From NCBI RefSeq assembly GCF_000350225.1, contig NW_005179223.1, positions 35,154 to 91,520 of the forward strand: 56,367 nt of DNA. Direction: 5' to 3'. The DNA comes from Chondrus crispus (taxonomy: Eukaryota; Rhodophyta; Florideophyceae; Gigartinales; Gigartinaceae). The notes beneath the pieces were generated by a model. The model was not told where the DNA came from and did no database searches. It saw only the letters and a program-made list of their open reading frames with translations. Positions 1 through 9,980 of the stretch are shown here, in pieces (within the stretch, counting starts at the first letter, position 1; each line of letters begins with the position of its first letter). A program made the position numbers and the translations under genes.

Positions 1-1493
1 TCCTCGCGCTCCTCCTGTACCTCTCCTCCGCCACCACACTCCCTTTCCTCTCCCGCTCCTCGCGCTGCCCAGTTATCTACAACCAGGACCCGCCGCACAC
101 CCCGCGCATCGTCAACGGCGACTCCGCGTCCGTCCTCCTCTCGCCCTCGCTAGTCGCCCTCTTCCGCGGCAGCAGCCATTTCGTGTGCACGGGCACACTG
201 ATCTCCCCGCACTGGGTGGTCACCGCTGCGCACTGCGGCCTCACCTCGTCTGACACGGCGGGCCTGCTGCTACGCAACTCATTACGGTCGCACCCTTCCA
301 ACGTGGACGCCGTCTTTCTAAAAATCCGCGAAGAGCACCACCACCCTGCCTACGTCGACGAAGAAGACGAGGTGTCGCGCCAGAACGACATCGCCTTCCT
401 CGAGCTGGAGACCGACGCCCCGGCCGCCGCCGTCCCCATGAGGCTCAACGTCAACGTTTCCATCCCCGAGGCCGGCTCCTTCGTGCGCGTCGTCGGCTTC
501 GGCTCCAAGTTCCACGGCGATAAGGACAGGGCCCGACCGCTTGCGCAGGTCGACGTCCCCACCGTGTCCTCGCGCGAGTGCGCGCGACGGTACGTGCCGG
601 TCATTGACGCGGGCTTCTCCGACTCGGTGCACGTGTGCTCGGGCTACCTCGGACGCTCCGGATGCGGCTCCTGGTAAGTGCGCGCCCCACCATGCGCACG
701 CCGACCCACGTCGCAGCTGCACACGCCCGACTAACACACGTCTCTCTCCCTCTCTCCCCCCCCCCCCCTCTCGGGCGCGCATGGCAGCTTCGGCGACAGC
801 GGCGGCCCGCTCGTGCAGTACACTGCGGGCGGCGAGGCGGTGCTAGTGGCGGTGGTTTCTGCGGGCGTGAAGTGTGCGGACGGGCAGTTCCCGACGATCA
901 ACATGCGCGTGGCCAGCTTCCGGCGGTTTGCGGACGCGGAAGGCGCGACGTACAGCGCCGCGAGCCGGACGGACCCCGTGTTCGTGGAGAAGGCGGGGCT
1001 GTCCACGTGGGCCATCGTCGCCATCGCGACGGGCGCGGCCGTGCTTGCCGTGATCGTGGTGGCGGCGTTGGTTATGTGCAGGCCGCGCAAGGACGACGGG
1101 GTCGGCATGCCCGCGGCGCGCGCATGGGAGACCGGAGAAACTCTGCAGCCGGACGCGGGCTGGGGGGCGCCGCCGCCGGCAAGAATCTTCGGAGAAGCGA
1201 GACCGGCGCAGGCGTGGGGAGGAGGTGTCTCAATGGCGGCTCATGCGGTCGTCGGAGGCGAGGCGATGCAGGGTGCGGCACCCGGGGGGGACGTGGTGAT
1301 GCAAGCGCCGGCACCGAGCGGGGGTGAAGCGATTCAGGCTCCCGCACCAGTTGGAGATGCAGTGGTGCAGGCGGTGGTAGCGGATGTGCGCAACGCGGGG
1401 ACGGGCGGGATGGTTGCGCAGCAAGTGGGGCAGGCGGGCGGGGCAGAAGTGAAGAGTGGCGAGGACGGGCAAGCGTGGACCGCCCCGCGATGA
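1..1493 (+). CDS. Membrane-anchored chymotrypsin-fold (S1) serine protease, 5'-partial
   Basis: The reading frame is already open at base 1 and runs through a Leu/Ser-rich, signal-like stretch to an activation-site-like RIVNG at about 107. The S1 triad follows: His in TAAHC (about 225), Asp in NDIAFL (about 388) and Ser in GDSGGP (about 800). Two exons, 1-673 and 788-1493, are inferred: the GT at 674 and AG at 787 join split codon TG|C, placing the conserved Cys just before FGDSGGP. The C-terminal half carries one hydrophobic helix (STWAIVAIATGAAVLAVIVV, about 1005-1065) followed by RPRKDD and an Ala/Gly/Gln-rich tail, which suggests a type I membrane protein with the protease outside the cell or in the lumen. 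The residue six before the catalytic Ser is Gly, not the Asp of trypsin, so small or hydrophobic P1 preference is more likely. The true start codon lies outside the window. The protease call is firm; substrate and pathway are unknown. Confidence 0.85.
674..787 (+). other. Spliceosomal intron in the serine protease gene
   Basis: This 114-bp GT-AG intron starts GTAAGT and ends GGCAG after a strong pyrimidine tract (CTCTC and a run of C at about 740-770). Removing it joins the exon-1 frame to the GDSGGP-containing frame exactly in phase, and without it the protease would lack its catalytic Ser. It is the only intron in the window that is well supported. Confidence 0.8.
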
Positions 1494-1853
1494 CAGTGTA
1501 ATTATATTGTGTAAATTAATTGTGTAAATTAATATATGACCAGACGGGCCGGGAGGTAAAGTTTGTCCTTACTGTAAGGTAGATGCCCTTGCCTGTTTTT
1601 TCTCTGCCTTTATAAGCAAGGCCCTCTCTCGGATAGCGAGAGAGGAAGAAGGAGAGACAGACAGAATAGTCTGTCTAGTGTTCGACATCCCGCAGGTGGA
1701 GTGGCTCGATCACACGAGCCCCCATCATTGCGAGATATCAATCCGGTCGAAGGGTTGACCAACATAAAATTCTCTTTATTTTTCCTAAAGCTTTACATCA
1801 CCTGCCTATTTCTGTGAATTCTGAGTCAGGATACTGTCATCGCGGGGCGGTCC
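1477..1853. repeat. Perfect 21-bp inverted repeat around the protease 3' end
   Basis: Bases 1477-1497, which include the last codons and TGA stop of the protease, are exactly complementary to 1833-1853. The arms are 335 bp apart. Between them lie two small perfect hairpins: 1624-1644 (CTCTCTCG, loop GATAG) and 1655-1676 (AGACAGA, loop of 8). There is also a TTTATAAG box at about 1611. The interval could be a solo LTR or other small insert, since a TATA box followed by a structured leader is LTR-like. No target duplication was found, so this stays tentative. Confidence 0.6.
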
Positions 1854-2276
1854 TAATGTGGTATTTCACAGAAATCAGGATTCCTGAGGGTACCCTTGGT
1901 ACTGTACTGTTCGTCAAGGCGATGACAGTGATGATGCTCTGAACAAGTCACGTGCACGCGTGCCGAACAGTTCACATTTTTAGATTAGGGCGACGGACTG
2001 GAGTGCTCGCCGGTAGACGCCAATGTGTTCTAACGAGGGAGTGTAGTCAGGCGAGAACCCAATCAACGCTGCACTTGGCTCATGTAACACACCCTCCAAA
2101 TTCCGGCACAGTTCACCTGCGCCCCCCATTGCGTGGCCGCTCGCTGCTCTCCCCGTCCAAGCCGGCCTCCCCACGCCGTCCTCCTTCAATCTCTCGTATG
2201 TAGTCCACACGCCTGCCCCGTTGCCCCCCACCTTCACCACCTCCGTCCTCCCCCGGTTCCCCCTCAAACCCTCGCC
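1854..2276. other. Intergenic leader of the first GT61 gene
   Basis: No gene was recognised here. The right half is pyrimidine-rich (CCCCC/CTCC runs at 2160-2270), as it also is before the second GT61 gene, which is typical of a promoter or 5' UTR in this cluster. The frame of the GT61 gene is open back to 2133, but that upstream part encodes a Pro/His-rich, non-conserved stretch, so the ATG at 2277 is preferred. Confidence 0.4.
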
Positions 2277-3890
2277 ATGTCGCGCACGCACCGCCTTAAG
2301 CCGCGCATCACGACCACCCCCCTCCTCCCGTCCGTCAAGCCGACTCTTAAGAGGCATCGGCGCGCGCCCTACCGCGTCCCGCTGCTCCTCCTCTTGGCGC
2401 TACTATTAGCCTCGCTCGTCCTTCTGAGCCGCCGCGTCGCCTACTCAACCATCACCCTCCTCGCCACTTCGTCCCCCGAGCTTCCACCTCTCCCCTTGCT
2501 GCCGCCGCTGCCCCCCGCCGACCGCTGCTACATCATCGGCTCCGACCCCGCCCGCCTCGAGCCGTTCCCCCTCAACGCCCGGAGCCTGTGCGTAACCTCC
2601 TCCATCTGCGTCTCCCGGACCTCCTCCACCTCGCGCTACGTTCGCGCAGGCAACCGCACCTCCGCGTGCGGCGTCCTATCGACGGGTCTGTCTGACCGCG
2701 GCGCGTCGGCGGCAGCTCGCGCGGAGTACCGTTTCGGCGGGTGCCGCGTGCTGCAGCGCGCGCTGGTGACCTGCGCGCATGGGTCGGGGCTCGGCATGAA
2801 CCGGCCGGCGTGCCCGGCCGAGGCGACGTTGTCCGCGGCGGAGATGGGGCGCGAGCATTGGGATGAGGGCGTGACTGTCCTCGTGCCGGAGTACCCGTTC
2901 GAGGCCAACATCTACCACTACGGGAACATGGTGGCGTGGGTGGCGTACGTCAAGGCGCGGGCGCGGCAGCTCGCGGGAGAGGGGCGGGTGCGCGTGGTGT
3001 TCCAAGGGCCCAGGAGCAGGCTCGAGTGGCAGCAGGGGCTGCTGAAGGCGGTGCTGGGAGATGATGTGGAGTTCGTGCGGGAGGGGGACGAGGAGTGGCG
3101 GTGCATGCGCAAGGCGGTGGTGCTCGGGATGCGCGGGCACGTCAACGTGTGGCCGTTCGGGAACGACAGCGCCGTGGCCACGGACGGGCGCAGCGTGCCC
3201 GGTGAGGCGCTGCGCGTGCGCGAGGCGGCGTACCGGGCCGCGGGCGTGGACGGGGTGTTTGACGGGATGCGCGTGCGGCTGCCGCCGCGGCGCGTCGGGT
3301 ACGCGAGACGCGTCGGGGCCGCGGAGGTGCGAGATGGCAAGCTGGCGGCGAACGTGGCCGTCCGCGGGACGGAGAGGCGGTTCTCGGAGGAGGAGGAGCG
3401 GTGGTTTGTGGACATGGTGCAAGAGGAGTGCGCGGCGGGGGACGTGGAATTCACGACGTTTACCACGCGCGACGAAGGGTTCGAAGAGCAGGTGGGCAAC
3501 GCGGCGGGGCTGGGGGCCATGGTGGGGATCCACGGGGCGAACCTGGTGAACGGGATGTTCGTGCGGGCGTTCGGGGCCGTGGTTGAGGTGGTGCCGGGCG
3601 GGGTCGGGAGCCTGTGCTACGTGGGCGGGATGAACTCCGGGCTGGCGTACTGGCGGCTAGAGGGGGAGGGGGAGGAGGTGAAGTGCGACAAGCGCGAGAT
3701 CGAGTGCCGGTTGCGGCTGCGGCAGCGCGTGGTCGAGATCGGGGCGGGACGCGAGCGGCTGAGGGGGATGGTGCGCGCGGCTGTGGAGCACCTCAACGAG
3801 TTGTGGCGACGGTTTCCCGACGGGGCCGCGCCGGTGACGAGGGACAACGTCGAGGACCGCTGGCACATCCAGTGGGACGCTGATGAGTAG
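2277..3890 (+). CDS. GT61-family (DUF563) glycosyltransferase, copy 1
   Basis: This is a 537-aa protein read from ATG 2277, the Met just before a basic N-terminus. It has type II topology: a short basic tail (KRHRRAPYR), one transmembrane helix at about residues 33-51, a Pro-rich stem, then a luminal domain, as expected of a Golgi enzyme. The signature GIHGANLVN at about residues 417-426, followed by FGAVVEVVPGG, is the GT61/DUF563 nucleotide-sugar binding core. The stretch YPFEANIYHYGN at about 205 is shared with the next gene. GT61 enzymes transfer xylose, arabinose or GlcNAc to glycans or proteins; the acceptor cannot be told from sequence. Family length is usual and the frame is intact and intronless. 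It forms a head-to-tail tandem pair with the gene at 4354. Confidence 0.85.
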   Translation: MSRTHRLKPRITTTPLLPSVKPTLKRHRRAPYRVPLLLLLALLLASLVLLSRRVAYSTITLLATSSPELPPLPLLPPLPPADRCYIIGSDPARLEPFPLNARSLCVTSSICVSRTSSTSRYVRAGNRTSACGVLSTGLSDRGASAAARAEYRFGGCRVLQRALVTCAHGSGLGMNRPACPAEATLSAAEMGREHWDEGVTVLVPEYPFEANIYHYGNMVAWVAYVKARARQLAGEGRVRVVFQGPRSRLEWQQGLLKAVLGDDVEFVREGDEEWRCMRKAVVLGMRGHVNVWPFGNDSAVATDGRSVPGEALRVREAAYRAAGVDGVFDGMRVRLPPRRVGYARRVGAAEVRDGKLAANVAVRGTERRFSEEEERWFVDMVQEECAAGDVEFTTFTTRDEGFEEQVGNAAGLGAMVGIHGANLVNGMFVRAFGAVVEVVPGGVGSLCYVGGMNSGLAYWRLEGEGEEVKCDKREIECRLRLRQRVVEIGAGRERLRGMVRAAVEHLNELWRRFPDGAAPVTRDNVEDRWHIQWDADE

Positions 3891-4353
3891 GAGCACGCGG
3901 GGGAACGCGCCGTTGACACTGCCACGTGTTCCGCGACGTCTGTCTCTCATTACACTGTATTCTCGACACGTGTCGTCGCGAGTGCGTCCCCCTCTTGTTT
4001 ATTCAATACTTGTAAACTTTAACTAGACTCGAAAGTAATTAGTGCGTCCTCACTAAAAAAGCGCTACACGTGTAGTCGTGCACATGTACCGATGACTCCT
4101 CGTTTACTCGTCGCTCGTGGGTTAAGTCTGTCCTGTGCGGGACAGGCTGTCCTGTGCGGTCAGAGACGAGAAATACTGTATACCCGTGATCCACGGGCCC
4201 TGCCGCCACGAAAGATCTCTCCGCTACTGTACGGCAAGGCAGCACATTTCAAATCACGCATATTTTCCTCTTCTTCCGCTCCTTCCCCTCCCTGCGTCCC
4301 CTTCCTCCCAGCCCCGCCCCACCGCACCAGCCCCGCCCCACCGCACCGTCCCC
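3891..4353. promoter_or_regulatory. GT61 intergenic region with CTACACGTGTAG palindrome
   Basis: No gene was seen. A perfect 12-bp palindrome CTACACGTGTAG lies at 4064-4075 and contains the G-box core CACGTG. The 24 bp from 4067 to 4090 match 38380-38403 in the transposon-rich part at 22 of 24 positions. A pyrimidine-rich stretch (4262-4350) leads to the next start codon. A regulatory role is inferred only from position and symmetry. Confidence 0.4.
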
Positions 4354-6105
4354 ATGGGCGACCGTTCCCCCCTCTCCCGCAACGCCCACATCAAGCCTCT
4401 CTTCCGCACCACCGCCACCCACGTCCCGTCGTCCTCCGCCTCGTCCCTCGTTATCCTTACCTTCTCCGTCCTGGCCTTCGTACTGCTCGTCGTCCTCACG
4501 CTCTTCCCCGGCGCCTTCACCAGCCTCGCCAAGAACCGCGCTCCGCGCTCCGCGCCTTCCCACATCTGGCCGCCGCCGCCGCACAAACCCGCGCCCCCTG
4601 CCTTCATCCCGCACCCGCCGGACAAGTGCCACTTCTACGCCGCCGCCGGCCCGTCCTGGCGCTTCAACTCGCGCGCGCTCTGCCTCTCCTCGTCCCTCTG
4701 CCTCAACCTCTCCTCCCCCGCCGCCCCGCACCGCATCGCCGCCTTCCTCCCGTCGTCGCCGCCTTCCGCCACCGTGTGCCAGCTCTCCACCTCGCGCTTC
4801 GCCTCGGCCTTGCCGTGGGCGGACCGCCCTCCTTCCTCGGACACGTGCCAGGGCCTGCAGCGCGAGCTCGTCTCCTGCGCGCACGGCCCCGGCCTCAAGC
4901 GGAACGGCCCCCAATGCCCGCTCATCTCCGCCGCCCCCGCCGCCTCCGGCCGCGCCGCCTGGCTCGAGCATCTCACCCTCGTCGTCCCGAGCTACCCGTA
5001 CCCGGCTAACATCTACCACTACGGCAACGTCCTCGCGTCGGTCGCCCACGTCGCCGGACATCTGCAGGCGCTGCTCGAGGACTGGGGCCTGGGCCATGTG
5101 CACGCGCCCGGCGGCGCCGCCGCCCCGTACTTTGCGGACGGCATCGCCCGCGTCACTAGGGTTAACGTCTTGTTCGAGGGCTCGCGGAACACCAATGCAT
5201 GGCAGGCTAAGCTCCTGGAGATGCTGTGGACCCACCGCTTGCAGAAGGGCGGCGTCGAGGTTGAGACCATCTACCTGCCGGAGTGGGGCGCCGACGAACA
5301 GCTTTGCGTGCGGAATGCCGTCGTGCTGGGGAGGAGGGGGAGCGTTAATGTCTGGTTCTTTCCGAACGCTACGAGCGTCCCGCTCGACGGCCTGGCTGTG
5401 CCGGCGGACGCCGTCGAGTTTAAGAGGGCCGTGTACAAGGGCGTCAGTGTCGAAGCGAGGTTGCCAGAGGTCGATGCCGTGCGCGTGGCGGAGCTCCCGC
5501 CGCTGGTGCTCGGGTACGCGCGCAGGCTCGGTGCGCAGGACGCTAAGGGCGGGAATGTACACTTGGTCGGGACTAAGCGCCGGTTTAGCGACGATGATGA
5601 GGCGTGGTTTGTGGAGATGCTTCGGAACGAGACGGACGCCAGCGGCGTGAAGCTGCACATGTTTACCACGTCAGCAAATGACAGCCTGGCGGAGCAGGTG
5701 CGGAACATCGCCGGCGTGGGTTTTGTCGTGGGTATTCACGGCGCCAACTTGGTCAACGCCGTCTTCATGCACCCGTTCGGTGCCCTGTTGGAGATCTTCC
5801 CCGGGAACGCCGACTCGCCGTGCTATATCGCCGGCTCCAACTCAGGACTTGCGTACTACCGCCACACGTCGACGGAGGAGGCGACGCCCGCGGAGACTGG
5901 CTGCTCGCTGGAGGACCGCATCTGCCAGAAGAAGACAAGGCAACGCCTGGTCAAGATCGGACGCGCAGAGGATCGCGAGGCCGTGAGGGGACATGTGAAG
6001 ATGGGCTTGCGTCATTTGACTGCACTGCATCAAAAGTATCCAGGCGGCGTCCCTGTTACGTACGACGAGAAGAGCGACTATTATTACGTCGACGCGTCTG
6101 CGTGA
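4354..6105 (+). CDS. GT61-family (DUF563) glycosyltransferase, copy 2
   Basis: This is a 583-aa protein from ATG 4354, chosen because it directly precedes a conserved-type N-terminus. The frame is open upstream to 4135 but without GT61 features. There is a transmembrane helix at about residues 31-51, a long Pro/Ala-rich stem to about 90, then the GT61 domain. Paired Cys residues (CQGL, SCAHG, QCPL) are shared with copy 1. Other shared motifs are YPYPANIYHYGN at about 215, FTTSANDSLAEQVRN and GIHGANLVNAVFMHPFGALLEIFPGN at about 459-484. It is clearly a paralogue of the gene at 2277, and the two share the AGSNSGLAYY-type motif. It is probably a Golgi type II glycosyltransferase that adds a pentose or GlcNAc; linkage and acceptor are unknown. 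The gene is intact and intronless, with a TGA stop. Confidence 0.87.
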   Translation: MGDRSPLSRNAHIKPLFRTTATHVPSSSASSLVILTFSVLAFVLLVVLTLFPGAFTSLAKNRAPRSAPSHIWPPPPHKPAPPAFIPHPPDKCHFYAAAGPSWRFNSRALCLSSSLCLNLSSPAAPHRIAAFLPSSPPSATVCQLSTSRFASALPWADRPPSSDTCQGLQRELVSCAHGPGLKRNGPQCPLISAAPAASGRAAWLEHLTLVVPSYPYPANIYHYGNVLASVAHVAGHLQALLEDWGLGHVHAPGGAAAPYFADGIARVTRVNVLFEGSRNTNAWQAKLLEMLWTHRLQKGGVEVETIYLPEWGADEQLCVRNAVVLGRRGSVNVWFFPNATSVPLDGLAVPADAVEFKRAVYKGVSVEARLPEVDAVRVAELPPLVLGYARRLGAQDAKGGNVHLVGTKRRFSDDDEAWFVEMLRNETDASGVKLHMFTTSANDSLAEQVRNIAGVGFVVGIHGANLVNAVFMHPFGALLEIFPGNADSPCYIAGSNSGLAYYRHTSTEEATPAETGCSLEDRICQKKTRQRLVKIGRAEDREAVRGHVKMGLRHLTALHQKYPGGVPVTYDEKSDYYYVDASA

Positions 6106-9100
6106 TGGGTTGCGCCAGTTTTGCATACTCAGAGAGGCTCGCTCACCAAGGTGGACAAAGGAATACTCTGGCGCTGCAGCAAGCTTGCGCATACTCTGCT
6201 GCTTCGCCGCTTTGAACGGCGTGCGTTCGAGGTGCCGCGTTTTTGCGCTCCACGTCAGTCTGGGGCGTTTTCGGAGCTAACCTCATCGTGCAAGATTCCG
6301 CTGTCAGAGATTAACTAATCTGTTTCTAGCTTGGGCGGTTAGCTTCTGTTTCTTAGGGCCATACCCCGCTTGTAACAATTACTTTATATGAAGTAGAGAA
6401 ACAACAAATGAAAATACCAACCACGGGCAATCTGTCAACACGCTTCTACTGCCGCTGGCCGAGAATATGTATCGTACTGGCAGAAGAAGCTTGCTGCACC
6501 GCGCTCGATATTTCCGTGTCTAGTGTCTATTGGACCATTGTCCCCATATGAGGACATTGTTCGACCTATTTTATTCTTGACTTCCGCTTCCTCAACAAGA
6601 AAGAAAAAAAATCCGCGCCACCGTACTTGACTTCTGATTTGGGGAGAATTGCTTGTTCTTCCTGGTTGTTTTTCGATCTGTCTGCAAAACAAGATTTTAA
6701 ACCACCTTAAAACCGCATGTAAAATAACTTCGAAACCAAAAACGCCAGTTTAAAAAGGCGACTTGGTACTCAATCTGCATTGTATTCTTAGGCTTTCAGC
6801 GTATTCAAAGCTGCTATCCCGGTGTTCTGCAATATGCTATTGCCGAAAACAAGCACGTTAAGGAAATAGTGCTCAAGGTAGCTTTTTGAATGTTCAATTT
6901 CATTTATATATTTTTGCAAAAAAAAAGAGCTGTCCTCATACGAGGACATCGCCGTCTTCATGTGAGAACAAGCCCCGGTCGGATAGACCTTAGCGCCATT
7001 CTATCTTCAAAGTCATTAATAGAGGGTTATATTTCGATAAGGGCCACCTTTTCTAGCATCATTGGGTGCCCAATAGTTTGCATTTCTCTCCGAGTCGCGG
7101 TGCACCCGGACATCGAGTGGTGTTTTCTGTCTCTCTACCGGCAATTTTGTCTCCCTACTTGAGCTAGTGTCCTTTACAATAAACCATGACGGCAACACGC
7201 CTCCACCTTCACCTTGACCATTATTCCCCGCAGACTGTGCAACAATGCCCTCCTTATTATTCTTGCCCTCCGAGCACAGCACATACATACGGGCCCGCAA
7301 CCAACTCCACCTCGACCTTTGCAATCCGTCTCCATTTCTACATCGTCGGTAGTACCTATCACAGTCACTCTCACGAGCTCTCGCTTACCACAGACTGCCC
7401 CCAAAAAAGGTTGACATCGCTTTTTCGTAAACACTTAAGCATGTCTTTTCATGTTCTACCAGGTTGGAATCCGTTAAACTTGTGTGTCTATTTTGTTAGA
7501 ATTGCCGCACGAGAACCATTTTATACCGCATTACATGTGCAGATGCGGTCTCACGGCGTTCCAGATTGTATGACGTAGTCGACCTCAATTCTGCTGAATT
7601 GGGGAAATCAATACTTGTTCTTCTTCTTTATTTGAGGGATCAAGGCTAATGAAATCAATACAGTAGCATGTTAGATACGGGCCTTCGACTATGGGTCCGA
7701 TTATACCGAAACTAATCAACCTCGTGTGTCACTACAGCAGACTCCTAACGCATTACTTGATCCTTGCTTAGAACCGGAGAGGAAGAGTTGAGGTAGAAAA
7801 CTGTACCCTCAACAGAAACGCATACCATCAAGAGATGGGCCTCTCATGGACAGATTAGTGTTTTTCCGCAAAGAAAACGACGTTACATAAAGCGGATCCT
7901 GAGTCACGGAGCGCATTGATATTTCTTTTGCATATGTGGTCAACTCAGGCCTTTACTCTATGTATACTCCGGTCCATTATAAACACAGAAGGGCTGCGCT
8001 CTGACTATCCATACAAGCGATAAATAAAGGCATAACACCCACAGCACGACAACGCAGAAAAGAGAAAGGAAGCTTAGTAGTAATCGATGCTATATTGCTG
8101 TCACTTACAACCTTGCTTGGTGAGATTGAATTACATCCTCGCTAATAGTTGCTACGAAAGACGACGAGAATTACGCTTTCACACAGTGAGAAGATACTGT
8201 TCATGATGTATACATCCTATCGTACTAAACAAAAGGATCAAAGTGGACAACGCTCTTGCTCTCTGATTTGACTCGCAGGGTTCTCTTCACGAAATAGGAG
8301 ATGCCATTGTAGTACGTGTATGGCAGGTGCCTTTAATCCAGAGCGATGCATACTGTGCTCTTGTCATCATGTGATCTATTGTTTGTGGTCTTTATCTGGC
8401 AGATAATGATTGCTCCTTACGATGATGAATTCGGTTCAACTATCTTTCATGCCTGCTACAACATCCTCCCTGAGCTTTCCGCATGAGCCCACAGCCGCAT
8501 GGCAGAAACTCGGTTTCCAGATACTCTTAGTCCTAGTGAACTAAGATTATCTCCAAAGCTGTACTAATAAAACATCCGAAGCGATGGCAGTTTCTCCTCC
8601 GTGATCTGTAATAAAAGTGCATAGATCGTCCACCTTATAGTCAGACCGCACTTGTTTATTTTGTCTGCCATGGAAACTCTTTCTTTTAATTTTAATGAGA
8701 TACTGCCACAGTCGGAAGTCTTCTAAGAATGATATTAAATAAATTCTCTTGTCCGCATCTCATGATGGGCATTGGAGAGATCGATCGCCACAGTAAGTGC
8801 TACATTGGATTGCAGCTAGGTATTATGAACAGCCTCGACCGGAAATGCTTCACACTGTATACATATTTGCAAACATAGAAAGGGGTTGAATGCATTCTTC
8901 TTTCAATCCGTTTGAAAGTATCTGATCAAAAGTACGTGTCCCTTGCTCTGAAATCTGCTTTGAAACTGGAGAAAACACTTACTATATGCTAAATTGTGCT
9001 AAAGACGGAAATTTTCACGTGGCCAGAGCCACATTTGAAGGAAAAGGGGCACTAAATAACTTCATAGTGGTTCTGTGTTGCACAAAAACTGAATTCAGAT

Positions 9101-9980
9101 TGTTATGGAAGGCGCAGGTGAGATCATTACAGAGAAAATTTTTGAAACGAATCGTTGAGAACCGACGATAAGATATCACGACCCCCTCTATAGTCGTTGG
9201 GAATATGAATGGTACCAGATAACATCCAAGCGACTTAAAATATCAGCAAAAGGTTTCCGAAAATCATACTTGGACTTCGAAGCATATACACATAGACAAT
9301 GAAGAGTAGAAGTATCCCTATCTGTCGGCTTCTGTCAGTTTCTTGGGTTGTTTTCTAAAAGATCATTTCATTTATGTCGTCAAAACCCGTATGTGCTTCT
9401 TTCTTACCTGTTAACGTTATTCTAGAGGCCTTTCTGCGTTATTTTCCATTTGCTTGTTTCTGAAGTTGAAACCACTTTTTAACTCGTGCATAGAGCTTTT
9501 GCTTTGTTAATTAAATTTTCAGTATTTGGCCTTTTGTGTTACTCTTAAACTTATATATCACAGTACTTTCAGTTCAAGTAGTAACAAGAGACCAATGCGA
9601 GGGATTTTGAGGCTAATCGGGTACTTTTAATATATTTAACGGTAATATTATATAGTTCTAAACCGAGAAAATTCTATTCTGTTCTTTTTGCAGCGGTCTG
9701 TTTTATGCGAGGATTTTTGATGGCAAATCGGGTGCTTTTAAGCTATTTAACGGTTACATTAAATAGTTTGAACCGAGCAAATACCCTTTTGATCCATAAA
9801 GGGAATTACTACAAAGTCTATGCGGAGGTCGGATATCTATACTTCCAGGGGTGTTTTCTATTTGTATAAGAGCAAAAGATATGAGGCTTTGAGGGAGAGT
9901 ATCCAAATTGTTATCGACAACATCAGAGAGCAACTGCTTCGAAAAGAGCTCAAGGACTAATTATTTATTTACTATTTAGA
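6106..9980. other. AT-rich gene-free stretch
   Basis: About 3.9 kb in which base composition drops sharply after the GT61 gene. Only short, unrelated open frames occur (the longest is 130 codons at 7186), with no motif or compositional sign of coding. No transposon domain was recognised. A direct duplication near its right end is listed separately. Confidence 0.45.
9595..9780 (+). repeat. Diverged direct duplication of 76 bp upstream of the kinase
   Basis: Bases 9595-9670 and 9705-9780 align along their length (ATGCGAGG, AATCGGGT, TTTTAA, TATTTAACGGT, TAGTT, AACCGAG) with scattered changes, offset by 110 bp. The pair ends about 200 bp before the kinase ATG, so it could be an old insertion footprint or duplicated promoter elements. 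Confidence 0.6.

Noticed and set aside
2676..3533. 285-codon - strand frame opposite GT61 copy 1
   Set aside because: His/Arg/Pro-rich antisense shadow with no motif.
4249..5658. 469-codon - strand frame opposite GT61 copy 2
   Set aside because: Arg/Gly/Glu-rich antisense shadow of a GC-rich gene; the + strand carries the GT61 motifs.
6106..9980. A non-LTR retrotransposon or RNA gene in the AT-rich desert
   Set aside because: Looked for RT, endonuclease and tRNA-like motifs in the frames and on both strands; none seen by eye.
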